Below, piece by piece: positions 1 to 7,981 of a DNA stretch of 64,000 bases (positions within the stretch are counted from its first letter, which is position 1; every line of letters starts with the position of its first letter). The notes under the pieces were generated by a model, which did not search any database, was not told where the DNA came from, and saw only the letters and a list, made by a program, of their open reading frames with translations. A program made the position numbers and the translations under genes. Source of the DNA: an uncultured Moraxella sp. (lineage in GTDB: Bacteria; Pseudomonadota; Gammaproteobacteria; Pseudomonadales; Moraxellaceae); assembly GCA_943908425.1 (NCBI GenBank), contig CALTTC010000003.1, forward strand, positions 84,419 through 148,418. Direction: 5' to 3'.

Positions 1-738
1 AACAAAGCCACGACGGGCGGTGGGCTTGCCAGTTGCTACAATGCCAGCAATGATGGGAATCATTGGATACACGCACGGCGTAAAGGCAAGCAATAGCCCC
101 GCCAAGAACAGTAATAGCACCGCAAGCATTGGACGATTTGCCACCCCAAATGGGTCACTTTCCCCTGCCAAAGTGTGGTTTAATTGATATCCTGTTAGTG
201 TAGCGGTAGTCGGCGTTGTCTCTGCGCTAGTAGTGCTAACCGCGGGCACTTGGGCAACTGATGTCTCGCCGTCAAGTTGTACGGGGATTTTTTCGGGAGG
301 ATAGCATAGCCCCGCTTCGGCACAGCCTTGAAAACCAAGTAACGCTTCACCCGTCGCCCCATTTAAGGGTAAGCTTGCCACCACATCACGCGTAAATACC
401 GCCACCGCCCCAAATTGAGGGTCGTCCACCGTGGTCGGTGCGATACTAAACTCAAAGTTATCAAGTACCGTGCCATCGGCAAGTGTCAAATGCAATTTGT
501 CTTGATAAAGATAATATCCCGGTGCGATTTGAATATGTAACGTTAGCGTGTCATCGGCAACTGTTGGATTTAGCGAAAACGCCTGCATCACCGGCAAAAA
601 TTTAGCCGGCTTATTAGCAAACAAAGACTCAAGGCTATTTGACCCACTTGGTTGTGGCGCGCCTTGCTGGCTGTAGGCAGACGTTAATGGCATTAGACAA
701 GCCATGGCTAGCGCTACCATAGTTATTTTGCGTTTCAT
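1..738 (-). CDS. dsbD: Thiol:disulfide interchange protein DsbD, N-terminal part
   Basis: DsbD passes electrons from cytoplasmic thioredoxin across the inner membrane to periplasmic thiol enzymes. The first 246 codons are present; the rest lies beyond the left edge. Residues 1-21 form a Sec signal peptide. The periplasmic alpha domain carries the redox pair in FQGCAEAGLCYPP (Cys139 and Cys145), and the first membrane segment carries FTPCVYP (Cys222), the matching membrane cysteine. A Thr/Ala-rich linker near residues 160-185 joins the two. The start at 738 is chosen because the signal peptide begins there. It sits downstream of the type I secretion genes on the same strand, with a palindrome in the 88-bp gap. 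Confidence 0.93.
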   Translation of the reverse strand, partial: MKRKITMVALAMACLMPLTSAYSQQGAPQPSGSNSLESLFANKPAKFLPVMQAFSLNPTVADDTLTLHIQIAPGYYLYQDKLHLTLADGTVLDNFEFSIAPTTVDDPQFGAVAVFTRDVVASLPLNGATGEALLGFQGCAEAGLCYPPEKIPVQLDGETSVAQVPAVSTTSAETTPTTATLTGYQLNHTLAGESDPFGVANRPMLAVLLLFLAGLLLAFTPCVYPMIPIIAGIVATGKPTARRGFV

Positions 739-807
739 CGTGTTCCCCTTGTGTTATCCTGCTTGCTACCTGTATTAGGCATCTTACCGACAAAAAATGA
801 CACTTGA

Positions 808-824
808 CTGACAAAAATTGTCAG
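808..824. promoter_or_regulatory. 17-bp palindrome between hlyD-like gene and dsbD
   Basis: CTGACAA-AAA-TTGTCAG is a perfect 7-bp inverted repeat just after the stop codon of the HlyD-like gene and about 70 bp upstream of the dsbD start. No T-run follows the arm on the minus strand, so it is a poor intrinsic terminator. A protein-binding site for dsbD control or a weak RNA hairpin are both possible. Confidence 0.35.
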
Positions 825-826
825 TA

Positions 827-1993
827 TTAGCGCTCACCCAAGCCCTCAGATAAGGTCTTAGTAATGGGTTTTGTTAGATAAGACAATACCGTACGCTCGC
901 GCGCTTTGATGTCTACAGTCGCAGTCATGCCCGGACGAATGACAATATCTTTGGCGCGGTCGGCATATTCAGCATCGCCAATGCGAATTTGCACACGATA
1001 ATAAGGTTCCTCGCCATGGGCAGTACGTTGCATTAGAGTGTCTGGGCTAATATACACCACCTCGCCGGTCATCGCACCAAAAATAGAATAATCATAGGCA
1101 TCAAGCTTGACGCTAGCGGTCTGTCCTTCTTGCACATAGGCGATATCGGCAGGTTTAATTTTTGCCTCCACCACCAAATCACCACTGGTCGGTAACAGCT
1201 GCATAATAACATCGCCAGGCTTCACCACCCCGCCAATGGTCGTAACATTGATATTATTAACCTTGCCATCAGTAGGCGCATACAGGCGTTTTTCTTCTAG
1301 CACTTGGTTTCTGTCGCGCAGTTGTTCTTGCTCGGCTTGCAAATCCTCTTGGGCTTTGGTCAGCTCCGCTTGCGCCTCTTCAAAATATTTATTGCGCTTA
1401 TTATTAATCTGTGCCTCAATATCCGCCACTTGACGTTGCAAACGAATAATATCTGCTTGACTTACATCACCGTAACGCAATAACGGCTCATTCAGCGCTA
1501 ATTCTTGTTTGGCTAGGCGTAACATATTTTGTAGGGAGGAGACATCTTGTTCAATCGCCATTTTGCGGCGATTATAAAGCTGGGTTTGGTTAGTCACATA
1601 CTCAGGATAACCTTGTAAACTGTCGGCAAAGACCAGCGGTTTATCAAAAATTTCTGCCTCTAAACGGCTGATTTTCGCTTGCAGAGCAGCAACTTTGGAG
1701 GCAGCATTATTAAGTGCCGCTTGCGCACGTTCTTCTTCTAACACGAGTAATAACTGCTCTTTTTTGACCTCATCGCCCTCTTTGACAAGGAGCTGGGTTA
1801 GCACGCCCCCCTCTGAGGCTTGGATTTCTTGGGTTCTGGCACTGGCAATGACAGTTGCTTGCGCGCGCGTGACTTGGTCAATTTTGGCGAATGACGCCCA
1901 CACCAGTAGCAGCACAATGACCAGTAATGCAAGCCAAATGGTTAAGCGCACACGCTTATTGCTTGGGCGAGTAGGCGTATATTGATAACTCAT
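827..1993 (-). CDS. Type I secretion membrane fusion protein, HlyD family
   Basis: Periplasmic adaptor that links the inner-membrane ABC exporter to the outer-membrane TolC-like channel. The 388-residue protein has a short cytoplasmic tail, one membrane helix (about residues 19-37), a lipoyl half-motif near residue 60, a long coiled-coil hairpin (about 80-235, rich in Glu, Gln and Ala heptads), a second lipoyl half (YAPTDGKVNNINV) and a beta-barrel C-terminus. Its start overlaps the stop of the ABC gene by 4 bp (ATGA), so the two are translationally coupled. This layout is standard for RTX/bacteriocin-type secretion systems; the substrate is not encoded nearby. Confidence 0.92.
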   Translation of the reverse strand: MSYQYTPTRPSNKRVRLTIWLALLVIVLLLVWASFAKIDQVTRAQATVIASARTQEIQASEGGVLTQLLVKEGDEVKKEQLLLVLEEERAQAALNNAASKVAALQAKISRLEAEIFDKPLVFADSLQGYPEYVTNQTQLYNRRKMAIEQDVSSLQNMLRLAKQELALNEPLLRYGDVSQADIIRLQRQVADIEAQINNKRNKYFEEAQAELTKAQEDLQAEQEQLRDRNQVLEEKRLYAPTDGKVNNINVTTIGGVVKPGDVIMQLLPTSGDLVVEAKIKPADIAYVQEGQTASVKLDAYDYSIFGAMTGEVVYISPDTLMQRTAHGEEPYYRVQIRIGDAEYADRAKDIVIRPGMTATVDIKARERTVLSYLTKPITKTLSEGLGER

Positions 1994-4143
1994 TGGGGAT
2001 CACCTTCTAAATTCTGCTTGGCGGCTTCATTTTGTAATTGTTTAGTATGTGCCTGTGCTTGCTCGTTTTTGGCAAGTTGCTCAAGCACCGCCTGTTTTGG
2101 TCCATCCATCACAATCTGCCCATTTGCCATAATAATAATGCGCTCCACCAATTGCAAAAGCCCCATCTTGTGCGTAGAAACCACCAAAGTTTTGCGCCGG
2201 TCTTCTAACGCTTGTGCCAACGCTTGTAAGCATTGCTGTTCTTGCATATTATCCATAGAAGCGGTCGGTTCATCAAGTAGCCACACGGCAGGATTGGTAA
2301 GGATTAGGCGGGTAAATGCCACCAGTTGTTTTTGTCCGCCAGACAACCCCTTACCCCCTTCAGTAATGGGTAAATCAAGCCCACTAGAATGCGTAGAAAC
2401 TAGACGAATTAAGCCTGTGCGGTGCAAAGCGTGACTTAAGACATCATCAGGCGGAGCGGGCATGCCAATCAATAGATTCTCACGCAATGTCCCTTGAAAC
2501 AGGCGATGATCCTGTTGCAAATAACCCACTTGCTCGCTTAAGCTTTCACGGCTAATTTGGCGAATATCCAAGCCGTCAAGATATAATTGTCCGTCTGTTG
2601 GTGCATATAAACCCGATAATAACTTTAACAGCGTGGATTTACCCGAACCAATCGTCCCCAAAATCGCCACGCGCTCCCCTGCACGAATGGTTAAATTATC
2701 AATGTGTAACGCAGGACGGTCATTGCCAGCATAGGCAAAGCTCAGCTTATGACACTGATAATTACCATAAATTTGACTGGGCGATAAAGGATAACTGACC
2801 CCAGCATTGTCTTGTTGTAGCTCAAAGAGTTTTTCTATGTTGTCGCTGGCTGCTTTAGCGTGGGAATATTGCACAAGCATATTAGGCAAATTCATAATTG
2901 GTGCTAACACCCGCCCACCCAAAATGGTGCAGGCAATCAAGCCACCGATGGTTTTTTCATGACTCATGACAATAAACGCGCCAATAATCACAATTAAAAC
3001 ATAGCTGATTTGTTGGAGCATTTGTACTGAATAGTTAAGATTGTCATTGGTATGACGCATTTGCAAATCATTGGTAGTTGTGGCGTTCATCACCGTAAGC
3101 CAACGCGATAAAAACTTCCAATTACCCGCCCCTGCTTTGATGGTTTCCATGCCCTCTACCGCTTCCACCAAAATACCGGTCTTTTTGTAGGAGTCTTGCG
3201 CACCCGCTCCAGCAATGGCGTTGATTTTTTTGCGTGCATTTAAGCCAAGCATAATACCAATAAACGCTGCTACCACTGGCACAAGAGCAATCCACGGCGA
3301 ACCGATAAAAGCAATCACCACAATAAAAATGGCGCTCATCGGCAAATCCACAAGCGTAAATAACGTACTTGCAGTAAAAAAACTGCGTACTTGCTCATAG
3401 CCACGCAACTGGGCGGCAAGCGAACCGACCGACGCTGGCATTTGATCCACACGCACACGCAACAGGCGCTCAAAAATATCGCGTGACAGATTTTGGTCTA
3501 ATCCCACAACCATATTATCCATCACTTTAGCGCGTGAAAATTTCATCACCGCCTCAAAAATAATGACCAGTCCCACACCGCTTGCCAGCACCACAAGGGT
3601 GGCACTGTTGCCTGTCGGTATCACGCGGTCATACACTTGCATAGAAAATAACGACACTGCCAGCGCCAAAAAATTGATAATCAACGAAGCAACCACCGCC
3701 TCTATGACCACCGATTTATGACTGAGTAAGTTTTGGCGTAACAGGGCTTTAAAGGTGGTGTTTTTTTGTACTAAATGTTGATTGGTTAATACCAAATTGG
3801 CGACAAAACCAAGCTCACTTGCTTTGATGCGATGTGTGGCGCCCTCTTGTTCCATAAGCCACTGATTATCCGCCAACTGCTGTACAATACGCCCAAAACC
3901 CAACTGCTGATGATAGACAATGAGTGGCATATAAGCAGGGTCAGGTGCCTGTAGCTGTTCTGGTTTGTCTAGCACCCCAAGCACTTCTAGCATTTTTAAT
4001 AATCGTAAATAATGATCATTCACGTTTACGACGCTTTCGCTGGCAGACTGTAAGCGGTTTTTATCCACGCTAAAGCCTTGCTCTTTTAGGGTGCGCGCAA
4101 GGACAAAGACTAGGTGATGATTGGTATTATCGGCTATAGTCAT
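1990..4143 (-). CDS. Type I secretion system permease/ATPase (HlyB/LapB-like)
   Basis: Inner-membrane ABC exporter of a type I secretion system, 717 residues from the chosen start. An N-terminal C39-like domain (about 1-110) has no cysteine, so it is a non-cleaving substrate-docking domain as in HlyB, pointing to an RTX-like substrate with a C-terminal signal. Six membrane helices follow (about 140-430), then an ATPase with Walker A GTIGSGKST (about residue 496), signature LSGGQ and Walker B VWLLDEPT. An upstream start at 4221 would run into the TolC-like gene; the ATG at 4143 lies 13 bp after that stop and begins a typical C39-like fold. Confidence 0.9.
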   Translation of the reverse strand: MTIADNTNHHLVFVLARTLKEQGFSVDKNRLQSASESVVNVNDHYLRLLKMLEVLGVLDKPEQLQAPDPAYMPLIVYHQQLGFGRIVQQLADNQWLMEQEGATHRIKASELGFVANLVLTNQHLVQKNTTFKALLRQNLLSHKSVVIEAVVASLIINFLALAVSLFSMQVYDRVIPTGNSATLVVLASGVGLVIIFEAVMKFSRAKVMDNMVVGLDQNLSRDIFERLLRVRVDQMPASVGSLAAQLRGYEQVRSFFTASTLFTLVDLPMSAIFIVVIAFIGSPWIALVPVVAAFIGIMLGLNARKKINAIAGAGAQDSYKKTGILVEAVEGMETIKAGAGNWKFLSRWLTVMNATTTNDLQMRHTNDNLNYSVQMLQQISYVLIVIIGAFIVMSHEKTIGGLIACTILGGRVLAPIMNLPNMLVQYSHAKAASDNIEKLFELQQDNAGVSYPLSPSQIYGNYQCHKLSFAYAGNDRPALHIDNLTIRAGERVAILGTIGSGKSTLLKLLSGLYAPTDGQLYLDGLDIRQISRESLSEQVGYLQQDHRLFQGTLRENLLIGMPAPPDDVLSHALHRTGLIRLVSTHSSGLDLPITEGGKGLSGGQKQLVAFTRLILTNPAVWLLDEPTASMDNMQEQQCLQALAQALEDRRKTLVVSTHKMGLLQLVERIIIMANGQIVMDGPKQAVLEQLAKNEQAQAHTKQLQNEAAKQNLEGDPQ

Positions 4144-4156
4144 TCTTATAATATCT

Positions 4157-5602
4157 CTAAAAAGCAGGGGGTGACGTATCGGTAGCACTATCAGTAGCAA
4201 TACTATCATTGGTAGTAGCACTATCAGGCACGTCGTTTACTGGTGCAATATCATCAAGCATCGGCTCAAAAAAAGCCTCTGGCGGATTGGGGTCTTGATA
4301 GGCAAGCCACTGCGTTAGTTGTAAATAGGGGTGAAATTCTTGCACGTCTTGAAGGGTATGCACTTTTTGCCACGGCATCACCCCAAAATCTACTTGCAAT
4401 TTAAAAAAGTTGGCAACCATCTGTGATTGCACCTGTAGTAGCTGCTGTTGGTATTGCGACTGCTCGCGCACGGCATTTAGCACCTCAAGCCAGCTTTTGC
4501 GTCCCGCGATAAATTGCCGTTGGTAGGAATTAACCACAATCTGTGCCCCTGCCACGGCTGTGGTTAAGGACAGTTCTTGGTCCTTGGATGACACAAATTG
4601 CTGATACTGCGTTTGGATATTTTCCATAACAGTACGGCGCACCGCCTCGGTGTTCTGCACAAGACTTTCTACACGCGCTTGACTGGCTCGCTGTAGCGCA
4701 ACATTAGAAAATCCCGCCCCTGGGTCATAACTTAGCCCCCACGACAAATCGCTGTCATTTTCTCGCCCCTTTTGGTAGTGCGCGTACTCATATTGGGCAT
4801 AAAGCTTGGGGTATTGTGCCGCTTTTTGGGCACGGGCTTGATGGCGCGCCGCTTCCACCGCAAAACGTTGGCGTACTACACTTGGGTTGGTTTGGCTAAT
4901 ATCACCAAGCACTAATTGGCTAAACCCTGCTGATTGTTGTTTGGCATAGCGCACAAGCATTGCTAGCGGCAAGGATTGCCCTGTCTGCACAGGCTCTCCT
5001 ACCATCTGTTGTAGTCTGGCTAGGGCGATTTTTTCTTGTTCTTGGGCAGCTTGATAGGCGTGCTGGTCTTGCAAGATACGATTGGTAATTAAGTCAAGCT
5101 CAATTTTGGCGGACACCCCTTGCGCTACCCTGCGCTGCATCATCGCCTCAAAATCCGCTAAGCGCGCCAAACTTTGCAAATACAAATCCTGCAATGCGAT
5201 AGCATAGATATAGCTTTGCCAAATATCAATGGTATTTTTGGCAACGGTGTTTTGTTGTTCATAAATGTAAGCGGTAGCGGCTTTATTATCATAAATGGCT
5301 TGATTGACATTAGCCGTCAGCTGTCCGCCCGACCACAAGGGCTGACGCACTCCCACGCGACTGACCACACCATAATCAGCGCTACGTCCAGCACTCACAG
5401 TAGGTGTCGGCAAAAAATTGAGCTTAGCCGCCAAGACCCCCTCTTCGCTTGCCGTCTCATCTGCAACCGCCGCCAACACAAGCGGATGGGTCTGCACCGC
5501 TACTTGCAACAAGCCATTGACATCCATTGGATTAACCGCATAGCTTATTGTGGGCAAAACAACACACGTCGCGACAACGAGACGAGAAAAAAAGCATTTC
5601 AT
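4157..5602 (-). CDS. TolC-family outer membrane channel of the type I system
   Basis: Outer-membrane exit duct for the adjacent ABC and HlyD proteins. The 481-residue protein has a signal peptide (about 1-22), then the two TolC structural repeats of alpha-helical barrel and beta-barrel strands, with the family-typical GVRQPLWSGGQ segment near residue 85 and the matching NVALQRASQARVESL segment in the second half. A Thr/Ser/Asp-rich tail follows residue 440. It is first in a leftward operon with the ABC and HlyD genes. No protease or RTX adhesin gene is beside it. Confidence 0.88.
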   Translation of the reverse strand: MKCFFSRLVVATCVVLPTISYAVNPMDVNGLLQVAVQTHPLVLAAVADETASEEGVLAAKLNFLPTPTVSAGRSADYGVVSRVGVRQPLWSGGQLTANVNQAIYDNKAATAYIYEQQNTVAKNTIDIWQSYIYAIALQDLYLQSLARLADFEAMMQRRVAQGVSAKIELDLITNRILQDQHAYQAAQEQEKIALARLQQMVGEPVQTGQSLPLAMLVRYAKQQSAGFSQLVLGDISQTNPSVVRQRFAVEAARHQARAQKAAQYPKLYAQYEYAHYQKGRENDSDLSWGLSYDPGAGFSNVALQRASQARVESLVQNTEAVRRTVMENIQTQYQQFVSSKDQELSLTTAVAGAQIVVNSYQRQFIAGRKSWLEVLNAVREQSQYQQQLLQVQSQMVANFFKLQVDFGVMPWQKVHTLQDVQEFHPYLQLTQWLAYQDPNPPEAFFEPMLDDIAPVNDVPDSATTNDSIATDSATDTSPPAF

Positions 5603-5721
5603 GATAAGGCAGACAATCGCTAAATAGCTCCTATTTTAAGTCAAGATGCCCAAATGCACAAGGTTTTTTGCCACAGTTACCAAAAAACAACCGCTGTGTG
5701 ACACAACGCAAGCTTTGATGC

Positions 5722-5750
5722 TTGCCAATAATTGTCAAAACCGTTATTCT
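5722..5750 (+). promoter_or_regulatory. Predicted sigma70 promoter of the TPR-like gene
   Basis: TTGCCA (5722-5727) and TATTCT (5745-5750) are separated by 17 bp. The gene start at 5779 has the ribosome binding site AGGTG, leaving a short leader of about 20 nt. Confidence 0.5.
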
Positions 5751-5778
5751 TATCCCTTTATCCAACAATAGGTGATTT

Positions 5779-6585
5779 ATGCAAAAATTTCTTGTATTTG
5801 GTGTGTTATTGGCAAGTGTCTCTGCCTTTGCTGCCCCTGCCACACCAACCATGCGTGGTGAATACCTTAATCTTACCCTACCCAACGCCCTAAACCTTGC
5901 CAACAATCCAGTAGCCGGCTTACCTATCCCCAAATCTGGCGTTAGTGAAGTGTTGCGCATACCCACCATTTTGATTGACCAAACCAAAAACGGCGGCGGA
6001 CAAATTGATGTCACCTTAGTGGATGATTTTATTGCCGATGTCAGCCCAAACGCGCGCCACTATCCCCCCAATTTTCCTAACCGCACCGCTCAGCACTACA
6101 CGCGTGAGAACGTTAAGCACTTGGCGACTTTTTTGGAGCCGTTTGCTAGCGCACCAAATGCCTCGTATGACGTGCTTATCCGTGCCGCTAAACTTAACGC
6201 GATGGGGCGCAATCTAGACTTAGGCTCAGAGTATGGCGTACGTGCTAGTACCCACCTTGCCAACGCCCTAAAAATAAAGCCAAACGACACCGAAGCCAAT
6301 CTTATCTATGGCATTATGCTAGCAGAAGGGGGCGGTTTTAAAGAAAGCAAAAAATACCTAGACAAAGCCGCCGCTAACGGCTCGCTAGAAGCAGAACAAA
6401 GCTTAGCGCAAGCAGATCTATTGGGCGACAACAAAGCCGCTGCTGTGAGTCGTTTACAGCGCTTACAAGCCAAACATCCCAACAATGCCCAGTTGCGCGA
6501 ACAGTTGCGTATTGTTGAAGGCGGCGGCTACTATATTTGGGACATCAAAGACAACGATATTAACGTCAAGCCCATCACCCGCTAA
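5779..6585 (+). CDS. Secreted tetratricopeptide-like protein of unknown function
   Basis: I do not recognise a specific function. The 268-residue protein has a clear signal peptide cut after AFA (about residue 18), a non-repetitive N-terminal half, and helical repeats from about residue 125 to 245 (LANALKIKPNDTEANLIYG and KKYLDKAAANGSLEAEQSL) of TPR/Sel1 type. It ends in a conserved-looking tail, GGGYYIWDIKDND. It diverges from the type I secretion operon across a 176-bp promoter region and ends at a bidirectional terminator shared with surA. A periplasmic scaffold or chaperone role is possible, but proximity to the secretion genes is the only hint of a link. Confidence 0.75.
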   Translation: MQKFLVFGVLLASVSAFAAPATPTMRGEYLNLTLPNALNLANNPVAGLPIPKSGVSEVLRIPTILIDQTKNGGGQIDVTLVDDFIADVSPNARHYPPNFPNRTAQHYTRENVKHLATFLEPFASAPNASYDVLIRAAKLNAMGRNLDLGSEYGVRASTHLANALKIKPNDTEANLIYGIMLAEGGGFKESKKYLDKAAANGSLEAEQSLAQADLLGDNKAAAVSRLQRLQAKHPNNAQLREQLRIVEGGGYYIWDIKDNDINVKPITR

Positions 6586-6602
6586 CCACCACCCCAAAAA
6601 CA

Positions 6603-6632
6603 AAATGCCGATAACTTAATCGGCATTTTTTT
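6603..6632. terminator. Bidirectional intrinsic terminator
   Basis: AAATGCCGAT and ATCGGCATTT form a perfect 10-bp stem with a 6-nt loop (AACTTA), followed by a T-run on the plus strand and with an A-run on the other side. It sits between two converging genes and can serve both. Confidence 0.88.
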
Positions 6633-6650
6633 AGGTTTAAAACACTTGTA

Positions 6651-7928
6651 TTATTTGGGCATAATATTGATATAAGCGCTTGATTTTAGCTCTTGTAGCC
6701 AATCCTCTTGGGCTTGGGGCGCCTGACGCTTAAACAATATCTCCTCCGCCAATGCACGCTTATATTGCTCGGTCACATCACGTTGGCGCGTGGCATCTAC
6801 TTTGACAATATGATAACCAAACTGGCTGACAAAGGGGCGCGAAAAATCTCCCGCGCTGGTGTTTTTCATTGCCACCTCAAACGCCGGTACCATCTGCCCT
6901 TCACTCACCCAGCCAAGACTGCCCTGCTTAGCCGCAGACCCTGTATCATCAGAATAAGTCGCTGCCAATTCCCCAAAATTCGCCCCTTGCAATAACGCAT
7001 TGTACAACTCGTTAATCCGTTGCTCTGCCAATGCGGCGCTTTGATTGGCATCAACCTTGACAAGAATATGGCTTGCCTGCCATTCAGGCAATAACACTTG
7101 TCCATCATCGCGCTTATCTAGCAACAAAATTACATCCACGCCTTGCGCACCCACCAGTGGCGGACTAATACCGCCCACTGGTAGACTTGTGATAATAGGT
7201 GCCAAATCAGCGGGTAAATTCGCTGCTGGATGATAGCCAGTATCCGCCCCTTGCAAGTCCAGCGGATAATCTTGCCCAGCTTGTGCCATCACCGTCTCTA
7301 AATCCTGCCCTGCCGCCAAGGCTTGGCGCACACGCTGTCCTACCGCCAAGGCTTGTGCCTGACTGGTTGTCGCATCAATGGGCACGCGAATATGCACGGT
7401 ACGATATTGCACCTGATTTAACGCTTGTCCTTCTGGCGAGCGTAAAAATGCCTCTATTTCTTGGGGGCTAATTTTGACAAGATTTGTGAGTTGGTGTTCC
7501 ATCAATGCCCCAACTGCTGCCTCGTCAATCAATTCTTGACGTAAGGCATTATAACTGCCTAATTGCTGCCGCTCCAAGCTTTGTTGAAACTCGGCAAGAC
7601 TATTAAAGCCTTGCGCTTTGGCAATTTGTAATAGCTGATTATCAATCAACTCATCATTCACATTCACCCCTGCGCGCTTTACAATACCCAGTTGCAGTTT
7701 ACGCAATATTAATAGCTCTAGCGCCTGACGCTCTGCCAATGCTTGACTGATAGTCTGCCCACGCGCCGCATAATCTTGCAGCAGTGCATTGGTGGTATCG
7801 GCAAGCTCACTTTGTAAAATAATGCTGTCATTGACGACCGCCGCCACGCCGTCTTGTTTGGCAAATGCTGTCATCGGCAAGGTAAGACTTAACGCCACAA
7901 GACTGGCATAGATGAATTGTTTTGACAT
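6651..7928 (-). CDS. surA: Periplasmic chaperone and peptidyl-prolyl isomerase SurA
   Basis: SurA escorts unfolded outer-membrane proteins, including LptD, through the periplasm. The 425-residue protein has a signal peptide (cut after AFA), an N-terminal chaperone domain, a degenerate first parvulin domain and a well-conserved second one (ASHILVK, GSLGWV, FGYHIVKV). The start at 7928 is preferred over an upstream in-frame ATG at 7982 because the signal peptide begins there and GGAG lies 5 nt upstream. It is encoded directly after lptD on the same strand, the usual pairing of the chaperone with its client. Confidence 0.95.
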   Translation of the reverse strand: MSKQFIYASLVALSLTLPMTAFAKQDGVAAVVNDSIILQSELADTTNALLQDYAARGQTISQALAERQALELLILRKLQLGIVKRAGVNVNDELIDNQLLQIAKAQGFNSLAEFQQSLERQQLGSYNALRQELIDEAAVGALMEHQLTNLVKISPQEIEAFLRSPEGQALNQVQYRTVHIRVPIDATTSQAQALAVGQRVRQALAAGQDLETVMAQAGQDYPLDLQGADTGYHPAANLPADLAPIITSLPVGGISPPLVGAQGVDVILLLDKRDDGQVLLPEWQASHILVKVDANQSAALAEQRINELYNALLQGANFGELAATYSDDTGSAAKQGSLGWVSEGQMVPAFEVAMKNTSAGDFSRPFVSQFGYHIVKVDATRQRDVTEQYKRALAEEILFKRQAPQAQEDWLQELKSSAYINIMPK

Positions 7929-7981
7929 AGCTACTCCACTTATATTAATCATTAACGTGTTATCATACCATTTTTTGGGCA

